DNA of 64,000 bases from Nakamurella aerolata (lineage in GTDB: Bacteria; Actinomycetota; Actinomycetes; Mycobacteriales; Nakamurellaceae). The first letter of the stretch is position 1, and each line of letters starts with the position of its first letter. The translations under genes and the position numbers were made by a program. The DNA lies in contig NZ_JABEND010000002.1 of the NCBI RefSeq assembly GCF_013002705.1, forward strand, positions 310,001-374,000, given 5' to 3'. Positions 34,042 to 43,500 of this stretch are shown in pieces. The notes beneath the pieces are model-generated. The model saw only the letters and a list, made by a program, of their open reading frames with translations. It searched no databases and was not told the origin of the DNA.

Positions 34042-35229
34042 CTACTGGTAATCGGCTCTGGTGCTGGAGATCAGCCACAGGGTGCCGCCGTAAGGGGACT
34101 CGGCGCGGGTCTTGGTGTTGATCCCGGTGGTGTAGAAGGTGCCGTTCGGCATCTCGATGCTCGAGGGATTGGCCGAGTCTTCGGTGCCGAGATCGTAGAT
34201 GGGGGTTGGCGTTCCCAGGTTCCACACGTCCGCAGGATTGGAGATCAGCAACCCCTTGGTGGGACGAGTGGTGATCGCCCCGTCGCCGTAGGTGAGCAGC
34301 ACCTTTCCGTCTGAGGTTTTCAGCAGATGATGCGAGCTCGCCTTGATGTTCAGCGTCTGCTTGTAGATGGTGGGATTGGTCTCGTACGCCCGCCACCAGT
34401 AGTGGATGGAGGGCAATCGGCCGTGCGGGTCGCCGATCACGTCGCTGCGCACCATGCAGACGACCCAATCGCCGATCTGGACGAAGCTCGGCTCGGTGTA
34501 CTCGACGGTGCTGGTGTTGGCGATGAGTTGGCGCGCAGGCGCTTTCGCGGTGAGCGTCTGGCTGCTGCTGTTCCACTGAGCCCGCACGAACCAGGCCCTG
34601 CCGTAGTAGATGGGAACGACACCTCGTTGACGAAGCTGCCGTTGTCCCGCAGCGCCAGCACACCGCCGTGCTCCAGCATGCCGGCGGGTCCGGCCGCGGA
34701 GAACAACTTCGGCTCGGTGAAGTACTCCCAGCCAGGGCGCCACACCGAGTACCAGACCTGGTAACCCTGGTTGTTGCCCGGCTTGGTGAAGAAGGTGAGG
34801 ATGACGGTGCCGTCGTTGAGCAGGCCGAGCTTCGGGTCGCGGGTGTCGCGCCCGGCCACCGGCGCGCTGCTGTAGAGGGCGTTGTGCGGGGTCGACCAGG
34901 TGGTCGCATTGGTGCTGTACGCCACCCTGATGACGCCCGGGGTCGAAGTGTCCTGGGCCCTTGTGCCACACCGCGATGATGGTGCCGTTCGGGTGGCGCA
35001 GGATGTCCGGGATCCTGGCCTCGTCGGGGTCCGGCTCCTGGACGATCTTGATCGTCGGTGGAGCGATCGCGGCGTCCGCCCGACCGGTGCCGAGCGCCAG
35101 GCCCAGCGGTGCGATGGCGCTGGTGGCGAGCAGGGTGCGGCGCGAGATCGACCGCGCGGAAAGCGCTCGGCCGGCGTCCGGCCCGTGGGTTTCGGGGGCG
35201 GGTTCGGTAGGTGCTGCTGAGTCCGTCAT
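34042..35229 (-). pseudogene. Tat-exported sialidase-like (BNR) protein, two frameshifts
   Basis: A sialidase-superfamily gene broken twice. The N-terminus has a twin-arginine signal (SISRRTLLATSAIAPLGLALG), then EARIPDILRHPNGTIIAVWH, whose RIP arginine is typical of sialidases. After HFDPG (about 34955) the sequence continues in another frame as VIRVAYSTNATTWSTP, an Asp-box-like block, and runs to NGSFVNEV. Near 34618 it returns to the first frame (VPIYYGRAWFVRAQW) and continues to the TAG at 34042. The first break is one extra base in CCCCGGGC; the second is one missing base around GAGGTGTCG. Net frame is restored, but about 110 residues are scrambled. Decay or sequencing error are both possible. 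Confidence 0.75.
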
Positions 35230-35524
35230 CTGATCATCGCCTTAACAAGGTCGAGCCGGCCGACCGCCGTGGCGCGTCGCTGGAAGGCGTGCTCGCGCCG
35301 CAGATGCAGCGGTGTCCGGGCACAGCCGACTCGGCGTACCCGCGCTGCGGCAGCAGGCCGGTGAAGGTGGGTAGCGACCGGGAACCGGTCGAGACGCTTC
35401 GCCGCGACGAGACGGGTAGGGATCTGCCGGGGACGAAAGCGAGCGGTGGCAAGAAGTTAACAGACGCGGCCGGGAATCTGGAAGAAGATTTCATTCCGTG
35501 ATTCCCGGCCGGCACCGAGACCAC
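35230..35524. other. intergenic region upstream of sialidase-like gene
   Basis: About 295 bases between the sialidase-like gene and menA, both on the minus strand. It contains the hairpin at 35468-35510 and otherwise no coding signal; the promoter of the sialidase-like gene should lie here but was not identified. Confidence 0.45.
35468..35510 (-). terminator. hairpin downstream of menA
   Basis: GGCCGGGAATC at 35468-35478 pairs perfectly with GATTCCCGGCC at 35500-35510 around a 21-base loop, 15 bases past the menA stop. The long loop and absent T run make it an atypical terminator; an operator or attenuator is the alternative. Confidence 0.5.
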
Positions 35525-36403
35525 TCAGGTGGCCCGCTCCAACGCCATGCCGACTGCGCACAGCACCGCGTAGCCGAACTCCAGGCGCCCGGTCGCGGCG
35601 AGCACCCCGATCAGCTTGGGGCCGCGGGCGCCGTTCCAGACGGCCTTCGCCGGCGGGATGGCCAGCACGATGGACAGCAGGCCGAGCAACACCCACGGCC
35701 GCCGCAGCCCGATCACCACAGGCGCCAGCAGCGCGCCGCCCACCATCAGCAGGTAGATGCGCCGGTTCATCTGCTCGCCGAGGATCACCGCGAGGGTGCG
35801 CTTGCCGGTCGCCGCATCTGTCGGGACGTCGCGCAGGTTGTTCGCGATCAGCAGCGCGCAGGCCAACAGCCCGATGCCGATGCTCAGCGCCACCGACCCG
35901 TACGAGATGCGGCCGGCCTGCACGTAGGTGGTGCCGTTCACCGCGAACAGGCCGAAGAAGACGAAGACGAAAACCTCGCCCCAGCCCGAGTAGCCGTACG
36001 GTTTCGGGCCGCCGGTGTAGAACCAGGCCGCGACCACGGCCAGCACGCCGGGAATCACCAGCCACCAACCCGAGGTCGCGGCCAACACCAGCCCGGCCAA
36101 CCCGGCAACGCCGAAGGCGGCGAACGCGGCGCGCTTGACCACACCCGGTTCGGCGGCGCCGGAGCCGACTAGCCGCATCGGTCCGACCCGGTCGGCGTCG
36201 GTGCCGCGGATGCCGTCCGAGTAGTCGTTGGCGTAGTTGACGCCGACCTGCAGCGCCAGGCTCACCACCAGCGCCAGCAGCGCCTTCCACCAGACGAACG
36301 AGTTGAGGGCGATGGCGACGCCGGTGCCGGCGATGACCGGTGCGATCGCCGCGGGGAGGGTGCGCGGTCGGGCGGCGGAGATCCAGTCTGCTGCGGTGGC
36401 CAC
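35525..36403 (-). CDS. menA: 1,4-dihydroxy-2-naphthoate polyprenyltransferase
   Basis: A 292-residue UbiA-family prenyltransferase that attaches the polyprenyl tail to DHNA, giving demethylmenaquinone, in the membrane. The first Asp-rich motif is VNYANDYSDGIRGTD and the second is ANNLRDVPTDAATGKRTLAV. About eight or nine membrane segments are visible. GTG 36403 (ATAADWISAARPRTLP) gives the family N-terminus; TTG 36412 is the longer alternative. A 22-bp inverted-repeat element occupies its upstream region. Confidence 0.96.
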   Translation of the reverse strand: MATAADWISAARPRTLPAAIAPVIAGTGVAIALNSFVWWKALLALVVSLALQVGVNYANDYSDGIRGTDADRVGPMRLVGSGAAEPGVVKRAAFAAFGVAGLAGLVLAATSGWWLVIPGVLAVVAAWFYTGGPKPYGYSGWGEVFVFVFFGLFAVNGTTYVQAGRISYGSVALSIGIGLLACALLIANNLRDVPTDAATGKRTLAVILGEQMNRRIYLLMVGGALLAPVVIGLRRPWVLLGLLSIVLAIPPAKAVWNGARGPKLIGVLAATGRLEFGYAVLCAVGMALERAT

Positions 36404-36779
36404 AGGGCCCAAGGCTATCGGGCTGACGGTGCGTCACCGCTCCGGCGCTGGTCGGCGGAAAAATCGGCTGCTCGAACTACGTTTGCCCAGGTGAGTTTCG
36501 CCGAGGACGCGTCGAGGCGCCGATAATTCTCCTCGCTGCCGGGCGGCGGTCCAACGGCGCCGCCGCCATATTGCCGTGCCGGGCTCCGCGCCGGAGCGCC
36601 GTCAGGGGAAAAAATCGCGTCTCGATGGGGTGAAGCAGAATCCGACCTGCGGCGACGCGATTCGAGCAGCCGATTTTTCCGCTCACCCGACGTGCAGTCC
36701 CGCTGGTGCTGGCCCGCCGGGCGGCCCTGCAGGGCACGGACAACGCCAGCCGCCGAGCGCGGGCCGGTCGCCGACGCCT
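36404..36779. other. menA upstream region with inverted-repeat element
   Basis: About 375 bases between menA and the DUF454 gene, both on the minus strand. Most of it is the 228-bp structure at 36455-36682. No protein-coding signal is seen. Confidence 0.5.
36455..36682. repeat. 228-bp segment framed by perfect 22-bp inverted repeats
   Basis: Arms at 36455-36476 (GCGGAAAAATCGGCTGCTCG...) and 36661-36682 are exact reverse complements. A degenerate direct copy of the left arm lies at 36601-36625. No target-site duplication is obvious at the borders. A small non-autonomous mobile element or a structured regulatory region are the main options. Confidence 0.8.
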
Positions 36780-37262
36780 TCAGCGGGCCGCGCGGGCCGC
36801 CAGCACCGTCTCCCGGGTCGGCACCTTCCAGACGATGTAGGCGACGCCGATCGCGCCGAGCGCCAGCACTGCAATCCGCACCCACCACGAGCCGGTGAGC
36901 ACCGCGCTGATGGTGCAGGCCAGGCAGATCATGCTGCAGGCAATGATTTTCGCGCGCCGGGGCATGCCGAGTCCGGCACGGAAATCGGTGATCATCCGTC
37001 CGACGCCCGGCAGCCGCAGCACCCAGGCCTCCGCCCGGGGGCTGGATCGGGCGAAGCAGTAGGCCGCCAGCACCATCGGCCCGGTGGTGGGAATCACCGG
37101 CAAGGCGATGCCGATCAGGCCGAGGCCCACCGCCAGGCAGCCGGCCAGGAACCACATCCAGCGGGTGCTGCGGCGGGCGAGCGGTCGGCCCGGCTCGCCG
37201 GCCGCACTCGACTGCGGCGGCGAGGGCGGCGGTTGCTGCGACACCTGCAACCAGACCCCCAA
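36780..37262 (-). CDS. DUF454 (YbaN-like) membrane protein
   Basis: A 160-residue inner-membrane protein of the DUF454 family, function unknown. The signature GLGLIGIALPVIPTTGPMVLAAYCFARSSPRAEAWVL includes LPVIPTTPF-like residues. A second pair of membrane segments (AKIIACSMICLACTISAVL and RIAVLALGAIGVAYIVW) follows. The N-terminal 35 residues are Pro/Gln-rich and may be longer than real; GTG 37244 is an alternative to TTG 37262. Confidence 0.8.
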   Translation of the reverse strand: MGVWLQVSQQPPPSPPQSSAAGEPGRPLARRSTRWMWFLAGCLAVGLGLIGIALPVIPTTGPMVLAAYCFARSSPRAEAWVLRLPGVGRMITDFRAGLGMPRRAKIIACSMICLACTISAVLTGSWWVRIAVLALGAIGVAYIVWKVPTRETVLAARAAR

Positions 37263-37470
37263 CCCATCGGTGCCGGCGCAGCTTGGTCGCCGACGGCAGC
37301 TGCGCCCAGCTTAGGCACCCGGACGGCGGGACGGCAGTGCGAGAGGTCCCGGTTCCGGGCCGGCGCACTCTCCGTTCGTCGCACCCGGGTCGGTAGCGGG
37401 CGCGCCGGGATCGCTGGCGATCCGACCGCAGGGCCGTTCATCGCCGGCGGGGCGGGGCACACTGTTGTCC

Positions 37471-38241
37471 GTGTCCGAGACGGCGGCGACGCAAGCAGTG
37501 GTGCAGACGCTGCGGGCCGCCGGCTGCGTCTTTGCCGAGGACGAGGCCAGGTTGCTGCGCGAGCAGTTCGCCGGGGCCGAGTTGGAACATGCGGTGCGAC
37601 GCCGCTGTGCCGGTGAGCCGCTGGAGTATCTGCTGGGCTGGGCCGAGTTCGACGGGTTGCGGGTTGCGGTGCGTCCAGGAGTGTTTGTCCCGCGACGGCG
37701 CACCGAGCTGCTGGCTCGGGTCGCCGCACGGCTGCTGCAATCCGGCGACACCGTGCTCGATATGTGTTGCGGCGCAGGCGCTGTGGCCGCCGCGCTCGTC
37801 CGGCGGGTGCCCGGACTGCGGGTCGTCGCTGCCGACAGCGATCCGGCGGCCACCGCGTGTGCCGAGCGTAACCTCGCGGGGGCGACGGTCGTCACCGGTA
37901 ATCTGTTCGCACCGGTACCGGCCGCCCTGCGCGGCCGGATCGCCGTGATCACCGCCAACGCGCCGTACGTGCCGACCGATGCCATCGCGCTGATGCCTGC
38001 GGAGGCGCGCGACCACGAGGCGCGCGCCGCGCTGGACGGCGGCCCGGACGGTCTGGAGGTGCACCGCAGGATCGCCGCCGCGGCCCCTGACTGGTTGATG
38101 CCTGGCGGTGCGCTGGTGGTCGAATCCAGCAACGCCCAGCAGCGCGCTCACGTCGAACTGTTGCGGCACAACGGGTTTGTGGTCGCAGAGCACCGCGACG
38201 ACGAGTCCGGTGCGATGGTACTGGCCGGCCGGCTGCCCTGA
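37471..38241 (+). CDS. PrmC-related putative protein N5-glutamine methyltransferase
   Basis: A 256-residue class I SAM methyltransferase related to PrmC/HemK. An N-terminal helical domain (EHAVRRRCAGEPLEYLLGWAEFDGLRVAV) precedes FVPRRRTELLARVAA, the SAM motif VLDMCCGAGAVAAALV and the active-site NAPYVP in place of NPPY. This is the PrmC-like subfamily with unknown substrate; the true release-factor methyltransferase is expected near prfA. GTG 37471 is preceded by CACACT seven bases upstream, with no ribosome-binding site. It converges on menE. Confidence 0.85.
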   Translation: MSETAATQAVVQTLRAAGCVFAEDEARLLREQFAGAELEHAVRRRCAGEPLEYLLGWAEFDGLRVAVRPGVFVPRRRTELLARVAARLLQSGDTVLDMCCGAGAVAAALVRRVPGLRVVAADSDPAATACAERNLAGATVVTGNLFAPVPAALRGRIAVITANAPYVPTDAIALMPAEARDHEARAALDGGPDGLEVHRRIAAAAPDWLMPGGALVVESSNAQQRAHVELLRHNGFVVAEHRDDESGAMVLAGRLP

Positions 38242-38294
38242 ACCTGTCGCGCCAGCCGGCATCCGCAGCGCAGCGCACGGCGGCATGTGTTGGT

Positions 38295-39497
38295 TTACGA
38301 GGTATCGGGATGGGAGGGTTCGGCCTCGGGCGGGAGCGCCCGCGCGGCCCGGCGCGCCAGCTCGGCAGCGGCCCGCCGGTCGGGTTTGCCTGGGCCGCGC
38401 ACCGGCAGGCGGGGCACCGCCAGCCAACGGCGCGGACGGTAGTAGCCGGGAAGGGCCGACAGGGCTTGCCGCACCGCGGATTCCGGCAGCTGGGCGCCGG
38501 TGTGCAGCGCGGTGACGGCCTCGCCCCATTCGTCGTCGGGGATGCCCACCGCGAGCACCTCGCCGATTCCCGGCACAGCGCCGAGGGCGTGTTCCAGTCG
38601 GGCCGGTGCAACCTTCATTCCGCCGGTGACGATCACGTCGTCGGCGCGGCCCAGCACCGTCAGGATGTCACCCTCCAACACCCCAAGGTCGTTGGTGAGA
38701 AAGCTGCCCGGCCGGGCGAAAGCCGGATCGTCCGGGCGACCGGCGTAGCCGTTGGCCACCACCGGGCCGGTGAGTCGAATGCGTTGCCCGTCAAGCAGTT
38801 CCACCGAAACGCCGTCGAGTGCGACGCCGTTGTAGACGCACCCACCGCAGGTCTCACTCATCCCGTAGGTGAGCATGATCCGCACGCCGGCGTCGGCCGC
38901 TGACGCGAGCAGAGCTGGATCGGCTGCGGCACCGCCCAGCAGCACCATGTCGAAATCCCGCAGTGCCGCCACGGCGCTCGCGTCGTCCACCAGCCGGCGC
39001 AGTTGGGTAGGCACCAGCGAGACGTACCGTCGGCCGCTGTGCAGCCGCCCGGCACCGGTGACGAAGCTCTGCGCGGTGAACGGTCCCGGCTCGGTGACGG
39101 CCACCGGCTGGCCGGAACCCGCTGCCCGCAGCAGCACCTGCAACCCGGCGACGTGCCACGGCGGCAGCGCCAGCAGCCAGCCACCCGCGCCGCCGAGCCT
39201 GGCGTGCGTCGCCGCCGCGGACGCCCGCAACGCCGCGGCCGACAGCATCACCTGCTTCGGCTCGCCCGTCGACCCCGACGTCGGCAGCACCACCGCGGGA
39301 CGCCCGGCGGCCAGGTCACGTTCGTCCAGCCGCACCGGTGTCGGGGCCGGTGCTGACCCCGGTGCCGGTAGCGGCGCAATGGTTTCCGCCCCGTCCAGCA
39401 CCGCGCGCAGCCGGTCCACCAACGCCTGGCGGGCCGCCGGGTCGTTGACCGCGCTGGTATCGACCCCGGTCACCGTGAGACTGCTGCTGGATGCCAC
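38295..39497 (-). CDS. menE: o-succinylbenzoate--CoA ligase
   Basis: A 400-residue ANL-family ligase that activates o-succinylbenzoate to its CoA thioester for MenB. The phosphate-binding loop VLPTSGSTGEPKQVML is intact (about 90-105), followed by YGMSETCGG, TNDLGVLEGDILTVLGRADDVIVTGGMKV and the terminal GPGKPDRR lysine. The short length is typical of actinobacterial MenE. GTG 39497 (ASSSSLTVTG) is chosen; the frame is open upstream to 39683 but not protein-like. menB lies 46 bases upstream on the same strand. Confidence 0.93.
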   Translation of the reverse strand: MASSSSLTVTGVDTSAVNDPAARQALVDRLRAVLDGAETIAPLPAPGSAPAPTPVRLDERDLAAGRPAVVLPTSGSTGEPKQVMLSAAALRASAAATHARLGGAGGWLLALPPWHVAGLQVLLRAAGSGQPVAVTEPGPFTAQSFVTGAGRLHSGRRYVSLVPTQLRRLVDDASAVAALRDFDMVLLGGAAADPALLASAADAGVRIMLTYGMSETCGGCVYNGVALDGVSVELLDGQRIRLTGPVVANGYAGRPDDPAFARPGSFLTNDLGVLEGDILTVLGRADDVIVTGGMKVAPARLEHALGAVPGIGEVLAVGIPDDEWGEAVTALHTGAQLPESAVRQALSALPGYYRPRRWLAVPRLPVRGPGKPDRRAAAELARRAARALPPEAEPSHPDTS

Positions 39498-39543
39498 CCA
39501 TCGACCATACGAGGGCCGAGCGGAGCGCAATGCGCCTGCGGCG

Positions 39544-40479
39544 TCAGTACGCCCAGGGGAACGGGGAGAAGTCGGGGTCGCGCTTTTCCAAGAAGGCGTC
39601 GCGACCCTCAACGGCCTCGTCGGCGGCGTAGGCCAGCCGGGTCGCCTCACCGGCGAAGACCTGCTGGCCGACCATGCCGTCATCGGTCAGGTTGAAGGCG
39701 AACTTCAGCATCCGCTGGGCCGTCGGCGATTTGGCGTTGATGGCGGCGGACCATTGCAGCGCAACGTTTTCCAGCTCGGCGTGCGGCACCACCTCGTTGA
39801 CGGCGCCCATCGCGTGCATCTGCTCGGCGGAGTACTCGCGGCCGAGGAAGAAGATCTCCCTCGCGAACTTCTGGCCGACCATCTTGGCCAGGTAGGCGCT
39901 GCCGTAGCCGCCGTCGAACGAGCCGACGTCGGCGTCGGTCTGCTTGAACCAGGCGTGCTCGGCCGAGGCCAGCGTCAGGTCGCACACCACGTGCAGCGAG
40001 TGGCCGCCGCCCGCCGCCCAACCCGGCACCACCGCGATCACCACCTTGGGCATCATCCGGATCAGCCGCTGCACCTCGAGAATGTGCAGCCGCCCGGCCC
40101 GCGCCGGATCGACGGTCTCCGCGGTGTCTCCCTCGGCGTACTGATAGCCGGAGCGGCCGCGAATGCGCTGGTCGCCGCCGGAGCAGAAGGCCCAGCCACC
40201 GTCCTTTGGCGATGGACCGTTGCCGGTCAGCAGCACGCAGCCGACGTCCGAGGTCATCCTGGCGTGATCGAGTGCCGTGTACAGCTCGTCGACCGTCTTC
40301 GGCCGGAACGCGTTGCGCACCTCGGGCCGGTTGAACGCGATCCGCACCGTCGGCAGGTCGCCGGTGCTGCCGTCCCGGCGCTCGCCGACCTGGCGGTGGT
40401 ACGTGATGTCGGTGAAGTCCGCGAAACCCGGGCCCTCAACCTCGCGCCAGCGGGACGGGTCGAAGAGCTCGCTCACCAT
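39544..40479 (-). CDS. menB: 1,4-dihydroxy-2-naphthoyl-CoA synthase
   Basis: A 311-residue crotonase-fold enzyme that cyclises o-succinylbenzoyl-CoA to DHNA-CoA. Oxyanion hole and active-site signatures include NRPEVRNAFRPKTVDELY, WAFCSGGDQRIRGRSGY, PGWAAGGGHSLHVVCDLTLAS and QTDADVGSFDGGYGSAYLAKMVG; the C-terminal helix ends DFSPFPWAY. The DADVGSFDGGYG run with its Asp is MenB-specific. ATG 40479 (MVSELFDPSRW) fits the family; the open frame continues upstream only because of GC bias. It is divergent from recC. Confidence 0.96.
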   Translation of the reverse strand: MVSELFDPSRWREVEGPGFADFTDITYHRQVGERRDGSTGDLPTVRIAFNRPEVRNAFRPKTVDELYTALDHARMTSDVGCVLLTGNGPSPKDGGWAFCSGGDQRIRGRSGYQYAEGDTAETVDPARAGRLHILEVQRLIRMMPKVVIAVVPGWAAGGGHSLHVVCDLTLASAEHAWFKQTDADVGSFDGGYGSAYLAKMVGQKFAREIFFLGREYSAEQMHAMGAVNEVVPHAELENVALQWSAAINAKSPTAQRMLKFAFNLTDDGMVGQQVFAGEATRLAYAADEAVEGRDAFLEKRDPDFSPFPWAY

Positions 40480-40564
40480 GCCCGCAGGATATCGCCGAGC
40501 TGGGCCGCTCCGCGGCGGGTGGTTTGTACTTTCGGCGGTTGGGCTGCGTGTCGGAGGCCGCCCG

Positions 40565-40570
40565 TAGGCT
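40565..40570 (+). promoter_or_regulatory. -10 box of recC, leaderless-type
   Basis: TAGGCT ends eight bases before GTG 40579. The upstream ATG at 40573 is too close to the box to be on the transcript, which decides the recC start. Confidence 0.5.
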
Positions 40571-40578
40571 GCATGGTC

Positions 40579-43500
40579 GTGCCGGTCTACCTTCATCGCG
40601 CGCAGCGCAGCGATGCGCTGGTGCGTGCCTTGGGGGAGTTGCTGGCCGACCCGCTGCCCGACCCGATGGTGACGGAGATCGTGGCCGTGCCTGCCCGCGG
40701 CATCGAGCGCTGGTTGGCGCAGCGACTGTCGCACCGGCTGGGCACCGATCCCGCGGTCGGCGACGGGGTGTGCGCCAACGTCGACTTCTCCTCGCCGTCG
40801 TCGTTGGTGCGCGGGGTGATCAGCAGGGTCAGCGGGGTGGAGCCGGACGCCGACCCGTGGCGGCCCGCCGCGCTGGTCTGGCATGTGCTGGCGGAGATCG
40901 ACCGGATCGTCGCAGACGACCCGACCTCGCCGCTGGCCGTGCATCTGGGGGCCGGCGCAGTGGCACAACCACAGACGACCAGCGGCCCCTCCGGCAAACC
41001 GACCGGCCCAGTTGCCGGCAACGCGGAGCTGCTCGGCCAACTGCGTCGCGGCCGCCGGTTCGCCGTCGCCCAGCGCACCGCCGCGCTGCTGGATGCCTAT
41101 GCCACCGACCGGCCGCAGCTACTGATCGACTGGGCGGCCGGCAACAACACCGACGGGGCCGGAAAACCCCTTGCGCCGCAACGGCAATGGCAGGCGGAGC
41201 TGCTCCGCCGGGTACGTGAGAGCATGCCGCTGCCGTCACCGGCCGAGCGGCTGCAGCAGGTGGACGAGCGGCTGCGCTCCGACCCGCGGGCCGTCGAGCT
41301 GCCGCAGCGGCTGTCCATCTTCGGGGCTACCCGGATGTCCACCGCCGAGCTCACCGTGCTGGCGGCACTGGCCGCCCACCGCGACGTTCACCTGTGGATC
41401 CCGCAGCCCTCGCCGGCCGGCTGGCAGCGCTGGCAACCGCGGTTGACGGAGCAACTGCCCAGGCGCTCGGACGATCCGCTGGCCGGCGAGCCGCGGCATC
41501 CGCTGCTGCGTTCACTCGGCCGCGACAGCAGGGAGTTCCAGCAACGGCTGGCCGTGATCGGCGCACCGGCCGCCGACACCGCTGTCGCATCGGCGCCTGG
41601 TCCTGGGTTGCTCGGCGCGCTGCAGGCGGACATCGCGGCCGACACCGCCCCGCCCGGTGCACCGGTGGGAACCGAAGCCGACCCGCGCCGCATTCTCGAT
41701 CCCGACGACCGCAGCATCCAGGTGCACGCCTGCCACGGCAAGGCCAGGCAGGTCGAGGTGCTCAGGGATGTGCTGGTCGGGTTGCTCGCCGACGATCCGA
41801 CGCTGCAGCCCCGCGACATCGTGGTGATGTGCCCAGACATTGAAAGCTATGCGCCACTGGTACTTGCGGCGTTCGGTGTTGGCACCGCCGACGACCTGAC
41901 CGCCGCCGGCGCAGAGCAGCGGCCGAGCCATCCAGGCACTGGCATCAGGGTGCGGCTGGCCGACCGGGCGCTGCGCCAGACCAACCCGGTGCTGGACGTG
42001 CTGGATCGGTTGCTGGAGCTGGCCGATTCCAGGATGACGGCCTCCGAAGTGCTCGACTTCGCCGCGCTCGGCCCGGTGAGCAGGCGGTTCGGTTTCGACG
42101 CTGATGCGCTCGACCGGCTCAGGGACTGGGTGGTGGAGTCCGGCGTGCGGTGGGGCTTGAACGCCACCGGGCGCGAGTCGTACGGTCTCGGGCAGCTGCG
42201 GCAGAACACCTGGCGGGCCGGGTTGGACCGGATCCTGTTGGGCGTCACCATGTCTGACGAGAACTCCGAGTATCTCGGGCTGGCGGCGCCGCTAGACGAC
42301 GTTGAGTCCTCCGACATCGACCTGGCCGGACGGCTCGCCGAGCTGGTGGACCGGCTGGCATTGGCGGCTCGGCAGCTCACCGGCGCGCATCCGTTGCGGC
42401 ACTGGGTATCCAGCTTGGGAACAGCGCTGCGTGGGCTGGCCAAGGTGCCGGATGCCGACGGCTGGCAGCTGGAGCAGGCGTTGCAGCTGCTCACCGACAC
42501 CGCGGCGGAGGCCCATGCCGTGCCCGGTGGCGCCGACCCTGAACTCCGGCTCAGTGATGTCAGGGCGATGCTCGCCGACACCCTGCGCGGGCGCCCCACC
42601 CGAGCCAACTTCCGCACCGGAGAACTCACCATCTGCTCGATGGTGCCGATGCGGTCGGTGCCGCACCGGGTGGTGTGCCTGCTGGGTCTGGACGACGGAG
42701 AGTTCCCGCGCGCCAACCAGATCGACGGCGACGACGTGCTCGCGGTCGACCCGGTGGTCGGCGAACGGGACCGCAGCAGTGAAGATCGGCAACTGCTGCT
42801 GGACGCCATCGACGCCGCCACCGAACACCTGGTGCTGCTCTACTCCGGTGCCGACGAGCGCACCGGCGCCATTCGTCCGCCGGCCGCCGCCCTCGGCGAG
42901 ATCCTCGATGTGGTCGACCGCACCGCGGTCGGTGCCGACGGGCGTCCGGCAACCGATCAGGTCGTCGTCCGACATCCCTTGCAGCCCTTCGATTCCCGCA
43001 ACTTTCTTGCGGACGCTCTTGGATCACCGCAGCCGTTCAGCTTCGACCGTGCCGCGTTGGCCGGGGCGCGGGCCGTGGCCCGCCGTACCCAACCAGCCGG
43101 CACCCAACCAGCCGGTACCCAACCTGCCGGTGCCCAATCTGCCGGTGCCCAACCTGCCGGTGCCCAATCTGCCGGTGCCCAACCTGCCGGTGCCCAACCC
43201 GCCCATACCGAGCCCGGCGGCACCCGATCAAACCCCGACGGCACCTCCGAGCCTGCCGAACAGCTGGACGGCGGCGGCGACATCGCTGTGCTGACAAGCG
43301 GTCTGCTGCCGCCGGCACCGCCGGCGCCGCTGGAGTTGGCCGACCTGGTGCGGTTCTTCGACCATCCGGTGAAGGCGCTGCTGCGGGACCGGCTCGGCAT
43401 CACCGGCGGCTTCGATGACCCCGACGTCGACGACGAGCTTGCCGTTGCCGTCGACGGTCTGCAGCGGTGGCAGATCGGCGACCGCTTCCTGCGCGGGCTG

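Noticed and set aside
39003-39356. Long plus-strand frames inside menE
   Set aside because: They are GC-bias shadows; menE on the minus strand has all family motifs.
38869-40578. A 570-residue N-terminal extension of RecC in the open frame
   Set aside because: It lies antisense to menE and menB, resembles no RecC, and GTG 40579 matches the family N-terminus and a -10 box.
43024-43206. Minus-strand glycine-rich frame (GTGRLGTGRLG repeats) in recC
   Set aside because: It is only the antisense reading of the 15-bp minisatellite.
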